A stretch of 64,000 nucleotides of DNA from Streptomyces sp. NBC_00513 (lineage in GTDB: Bacteria > Actinomycetota > Actinomycetes > Streptomycetales > Streptomycetaceae), in assembly GCF_041431415.1 (NCBI RefSeq), contig NZ_CP107845.1:1240001-1304000 (forward strand). Direction: 5' to 3'. The position numbers and the translations under genes were made by a program. Of this stretch, positions 60,514 to 64,000 are shown in pieces (position 1 is the stretch's first letter; each line of letters opens with the position of its first letter). The notes under the pieces were generated by a model that saw nothing but the letters and a program-made list of their open reading frames with translations, had not been told where the DNA came from and did not search any database.

Positions 60514-63225
60514 TCAGGGCGCCGGCGTCGGGCCGGGCAGGATCGAGAGCCACTCCCCCGCCGCGAAGGCGTCGACCCCGATCAGGGTCCGGCCGGCGCG
60601 CCCGGTCGTGACGGTCGGCACGCCCTCGGTGCGGGCGGCCGTGAAGCGGGGGGCGTCGAGGGTGAACAGGGCGGCGCGTTTGCCGGTGGCGCGCCGGAAC
60701 TCGGCGAGGCGCCGGGTCAGCAGGGCGGCCTCGTTCCGGTCGACGACGCCCGGCGCGTACCGCTGTACGACGGCCACCGCGCCCGTCCCCGGCTCCCGCG
60801 CGGCGGCCGTGAGGGCTTCGGCGAGGACCCGCATCCGGTCCAGACCGCCGCCCGCGTCGAGCGTACGGCGGCGACCGTCGAGCGGCACGAAGCGCACGCC
60901 CCGGTGGGTGAAGCCCGGGCGGCCGTCCACCCCCACCAGGACGAAGTCCGCGCCGACCCCCGGTGCCCGCCCGTCCGGCGACACCGCGAACCGCCAGGGC
61001 CGCGCGCGCACCTCGGCGGGCGTCGACACGACCGGGTCCGGGGGGAGGGTGACCGTCGGGGCGGCCCCGGTCGGCGGGGTCTCGGCGGTCAGCGTGTCCA
61101 GCAGCAGCCGGGACGGGCCGCCCCCGCCCTGGGTGGCCGACAGGCCGGTGAGGCGCAGCGGTGGCTCGGCCGTCGCCGGCAGCGGCAGGGTGATCCGGCG
61201 CCAGCCGGACCAGTCGGCGGCCGGCCCGCGCAGGGTGAGCCCGGCCCCGTCCCCGTCGGTCAGGTGCACCGCCGGCCGTGCTCCGGACCCGTCCGCGCCG
61301 ATCCAGAGGGACACCGAACGGGCCTGCTCCGGCAGGGGGATCGGGCGGGGGGCGGCTGCGGTGGCGGTCGGGGCCGGGGCGGGGAGGGTGAGGGCGATCC
61401 CGGTACCCGGCCGGCCCTCGCCGGGGGCGGCGGTCGCACCCGCGCCCCTCCAGCGGGCGGCGTCCTCCAGATCGGCGAGGGGCAGCGCGTCCAGCCCCGC
61501 CCCGAGGGCCAGTTCGGCGGTGGCGCCGGTGGCCGGGACGCTGACGCGCAGCCGCCCGGTGGCCCGCGCGACCAGCGCCCGGACCGTGAAGCCGCCCCGC
61601 CCGTCGGGGGCGACCCGCCAGCGGGAGCGGTCGTACCGCAAGACGGTGTCCCCGGGTTCGACGGTGGTCGCGCGGCCCTGGCCGTCGTACCCGGTGAGGT
61701 CGAAGCCGGCGCTCTCCGTCCGGTCGGCGAGCCCGATCCGGTCCCGGGTCGGGCGGATCCGGGTCAGCGGCCCGAGCACCTCCAGCGCCAACGAGCCCTC
61801 GGCCGGACCGCTTTCGGCCGGTCGGGCGCCGGGCCGGGCCGTGTGGGCCCGGACGGTGACGGGCCCCGGCCGGGAGCCGCGCAGGACCCCGTCGGGGCCG
61901 ATCCGGCCGGCGCCCTCGGCCGACCAGGAGGGTGTGCCCGGGGCCGGTCCGAGCGCGGGGTCGTGGCCGGTGGCGGTCAGGGTGCGGGTCAGTCCGGGGA
62001 AGAGGCGGCCGGCGGCGGCCTCGATCCGGTAGCCGGTGAGCCGTCCGGAGCCCACCGGGGCGGTGAGCGCGAGGCCGTTGGGGACCGGGCGGGGCCTCCC
62101 GTCCGACGGGGTGTTCTCCAGGGTCGGGGCGGTCGCCCCGGAGAGCGCCGCGAGGAGCGTCGAGGAGCCGCCGCCGTCCAGGTTGAGCGCCTCGTGGGCC
62201 CCGAGCCGGTGCATCATGCGGCCGAGCCCGGTCAGGGTGAGCCCGCCGCTGGCCCGCATGCGGCCGTCCACGGTGACCAGGCGCAGCGACCGGCCGTCCC
62301 GCGAGAGGCCGACGGCCGTGCGCGGGGCGGCGGTGTCGTTCGGTTCGCCGTCGTGGTTCTGCGGGACCCCGGCCACGACGAGGGCCTCCCGCCCGCCGAC
62401 GGCCTCCAGGGGCACCGGTCCCGACTCCGGCAGCGGCGCGGCGGTGACGGTCACGGGGTCCCCGACGCGCAGGGCGGCGAGTTCGGCCGCCGCCGCCCCG
62501 GCCGCGACCAGCAGGGTGGTGCCGGGGGCCGGGCGGTCGCGGCGCGCGGGACGCCGCAGGATCGGTACCGGGGCCGCGACGGCGACGCGGCCGTCGCGCA
62601 GTTCCACCGCCGGCCCGGTGTCCGGGAGTACGGAGCCGGGCCAGTCGGCGGTGTACACGGCGAAGCCCTCGGCCGGCGGCAGGGCGGCGTTGTACCCGGC
62701 CGGGGTGCGCACCGCGCCGCCGGGCAGGGTGATGCTCCCGGTGAGACCGAGGCGCAGGACGCGCCCACTGCCGTCGGGGGCGAAGCCGACGGCAGCGCCG
62801 CCGGGGCCGGGCGACGCGGAGTGCAGCAGCCGGCCGCCCCGCACCCCGGGGCCGAGGGGGGCGCCGGTTCCCCGGATGTCGAAGAAGTCCCCGTTGACGG
62901 CTCCGACGACGCGGCGCCCCGGCCCGGCCGGGTGGTGGGCGACGGCCTGGGCGAGCGTCTCGGCTCCGCGCCCGCCCAGGTACTCGGCCCGTACCCCGCC
63001 GGGTGCGGCGAGGTCGACGACGAGTTCGTCGACGCGCAGCCAACGGTCGCGTTCCAGCCGGTCGTACGAGTCCAGCCGCACGCCGGGGGCGACCGGGCGG
63101 GAGGTGCGGGCGGTCTCGATGCCGTCGTCGACCTCCGCGGCGAGCGCGGCCGGCGGCCCGGCGAGCAGGGCGCCGCAGAGCAGCGAGGCGAGCAGGGCCG
63201 GGAGCGGCGGCCGGAGGATCGACAC
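60514..63225 (-). CDS. Secreted phosphodiester glycosidase (NAGPA-domain) protein
   Basis: The 903-residue protein has a Sec signal (LPALLASLLCGALLAGPPAA, cleavage near LAAE). A phosphodiester glycosidase domain follows with VVGAVNGDFFDIRGTG, AVGLSRDGRSLRLVTVDGR and the conserved ALNLDGGGSSTLLA. The remaining 500 residues contain Ig-like and carbohydrate-binding-like modules (VSLWIGADGSGARPAVHLTD) and a calcineurin-like or lipase-like tail. It probably cleaves sugar-phosphodiester bonds of cell-wall polymers outside the cell. The GTG at 63225 has a weak ribosome site. Confidence 0.88.
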   Translation of the reverse strand: MSILRPPLPALLASLLCGALLAGPPAALAAEVDDGIETARTSRPVAPGVRLDSYDRLERDRWLRVDELVVDLAAPGGVRAEYLGGRGAETLAQAVAHHPAGPGRRVVGAVNGDFFDIRGTGAPLGPGVRGGRLLHSASPGPGGAAVGFAPDGSGRVLRLGLTGSITLPGGAVRTPAGYNAALPPAEGFAVYTADWPGSVLPDTGPAVELRDGRVAVAAPVPILRRPARRDRPAPGTTLLVAAGAAAAELAALRVGDPVTVTAAPLPESGPVPLEAVGGREALVVAGVPQNHDGEPNDTAAPRTAVGLSRDGRSLRLVTVDGRMRASGGLTLTGLGRMMHRLGAHEALNLDGGGSSTLLAALSGATAPTLENTPSDGRPRPVPNGLALTAPVGSGRLTGYRIEAAAGRLFPGLTRTLTATGHDPALGPAPGTPSWSAEGAGRIGPDGVLRGSRPGPVTVRAHTARPGARPAESGPAEGSLALEVLGPLTRIRPTRDRIGLADRTESAGFDLTGYDGQGRATTVEPGDTVLRYDRSRWRVAPDGRGGFTVRALVARATGRLRVSVPATGATAELALGAGLDALPLADLEDAARWRGAGATAAPGEGRPGTGIALTLPAPAPTATAAAPRPIPLPEQARSVSLWIGADGSGARPAVHLTDGDGAGLTLRGPAADWSGWRRITLPLPATAEPPLRLTGLSATQGGGGPSRLLLDTLTAETPPTGAAPTVTLPPDPVVSTPAEVRARPWRFAVSPDGRAPGVGADFVLVGVDGRPGFTHRGVRFVPLDGRRRTLDAGGGLDRMRVLAEALTAAAREPGTGAVAVVQRYAPGVVDRNEAALLTRRLAEFRRATGKRAALFTLDAPRFTAARTEGVPTVTTGRAGRTLIGVDAFAAGEWLSILPGPTPAP

Positions 63226-63317
63226 CCGGGAAGGATTTCGCGGGTCGGCGCGGCCCCGGGAGCGCGACCCGGACCGGGAGCGGCGTGTTCAGCCATTCGC
63301 CGGGCGGTCGGGCGCCG

Positions 63318-64000
63318 CTACCCGGGCCGCCCCGGGACGATGAACTCGCACCACACGCACTTGCCGCCGCCCCGGGGTTCCACCCCCCAGTCGTCCGCGA
63401 GCCGGTCCACCAGCAGCAGACCGCGCCCCGACACCGCCCAGTCGCCCGCCTCGCGCCGGTGCGGCAGGGCGCTGCTGGAGTCCTCGACCTCGATGCGGAT
63501 CCGTCCCTCCGCGGTCAGCCGCAGGCTGACGTGTCCCGCGCCGTCGGTGTGCACCAGGACGTTCGTCATCAGTTCGTCGGCGGCCAGCTCGACCTCGTCC
63601 GCCCGCTCCCGGGCGCCCCAGGCGGCCACCGCCGCCCGGATCAGGTGCCGGGCCAGGGCGGGGCCGTCAGGGTCGCCGGGGGCGAGTTCGTGGCGCAGCG
63701 GGCCGCCGCCGCGCGGGGCGGGGGTGCCCCGGCGGCGCAGCAGGAGCAGGGCCATGTCGTCGCCGCCGCCCGCGTCCCCGACGAGGTCGCACAGCACGTC
63801 GGCCAGCCGTTCGACGTCGACCGGTCCGTCCCGGACCCCGTCCATGACCTCCCGCATCCCCGAATCGGCGCGGTCGCCGCGGCGATCCGTCAGGCCGTCC
63901 GTGCAGAGCAGCAGCGTGTCGCCGGGGTGCAGTTCGACGCTGGTCACGGGGTAGCCGGTACCGGTCCCCGGTGGGTCGTGGGCGGGCAGGCCCAGCGGCA
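63318..64000 (-). CDS. SpoIIE/RsbU-type phosphatase with HATPase domain (partial, cut by right edge)
   Basis: The reverse strand encodes the C-terminal part of a PP2C phosphatase (LHPGDTLLLCTDGLTDRR, and metal motif DAGGGDDMALLLLRRRG). A C-terminal RsbW-like HATPase follows (DEVELAADELMTNVLVHTDG, RIRIEVEDSSS, GRGLLLVDRLADDWGV). The frame is open through 64000 (PLGLPAHDPPG), so the start lies beyond the window. It likely controls an anti-sigma partner switch by phosphatase and kinase activities. Upstream sensor domains are out of view. Confidence 0.9.
   Translation of the reverse strand, partial: PLGLPAHDPPGTGTGYPVTSVELHPGDTLLLCTDGLTDRRGDRADSGMREVMDGVRDGPVDVERLADVLCDLVGDAGGGDDMALLLLRRRGTPAPRGGGPLRHELAPGDPDGPALARHLIRAAVAAWGARERADEVELAADELMTNVLVHTDGAGHVSLRLTAEGRIRIEVEDSSSALPHRREAGDWAVSGRGLLLVDRLADDWGVEPRGGGKCVWCEFIVPGRPG

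Overview
The window is high-GC, densely coded DNA with the GTG/TTG starts, GTGA/ATGA stop-start overlaps, twin-arginine and lipobox signals and gene families typical of a Streptomyces (or close actinomycete) chromosome. No rRNA, tRNA, CRISPR array, transposase or prophage was seen. Both edges cut genes: a universal stress protein on the left and a SpoIIE-type phosphatase on the right.

Region 1 (1-18.2 kb) is a hypoxia/dormancy-type island like the DevR/OsdR islands of other streptomycetes. It holds two universal stress proteins, xylulose-5-P/fructose-6-P phosphoketolase, an ABC-2 exporter, a DUF1876 protein, a Na,K/Ca-type P-ATPase, an Rv1733c-like membrane protein, a flavodoxin, a GH65 phosphorylase with a beta-phosphoglucomutase-like HAD, an HTH-PNPOx protein, a zinc alcohol dehydrogenase, a beta-CASP MBL nuclease and a CBS-BON protein. 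Two members are broken: a PEP synthase with its centre deleted and a Crp-like gene with three frameshifts. GGGNCC-type palindromes resembling DosR/DevR boxes recur in its intergenic regions. The enzymes fit fermentative acetyl-P/ATP formation and phosphorolytic use of glucose disaccharides.

Region 2 (18.2-34 kb) starts with a lone TIGR04141/DUF6119-like gene. It continues with an acyl-CoA dehydrogenase that has a perfect KstR-type operator, a SIS/class II aldolase pair, threonine catabolism (tdh-kbl plus LysR), a hydrolase with a predicted Cys nucleophile, a methyltransferase, a LysR/MFS divergent pair, a GAF-PAS-GAF-PP2C phosphatase and a VOC protein.

Region 3 (34-41 kb) has an amino-acid permease with a strong terminator, then a sulfur block: a rhodanese and an ssuDCAB-type sulfonate operon. 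Each is preceded by a short Cys-containing leader peptide that appears to be translated from a leaderless transcript. The ssu leader is followed by three strong hairpins, suggesting cysteine-responsive attenuation.

Region 4 (41-51 kb) holds a GH15 trehalase/glucoamylase, a DoxX/MarR pair with two operator copies, and a kinase - pseudokinase - kinase cluster. Both active kinases carry an internal twin-arginine-like motif before their only membrane segment and a C-terminal PQQ-like propeller. A FAS1 lipoprotein follows.

Region 5 (51-64 kb) has a GNAT, a SUKH-4-like protein, a PLP enzyme plus DUF364 pair behind a Zur-like palindrome, dhaL-dhaM without dhaK, an S4 RNA-binding protein, a molybdate block (Mop-like regulator, modA, fused modBC), a secreted phosphodiester glycosidase and the cut phosphatase.
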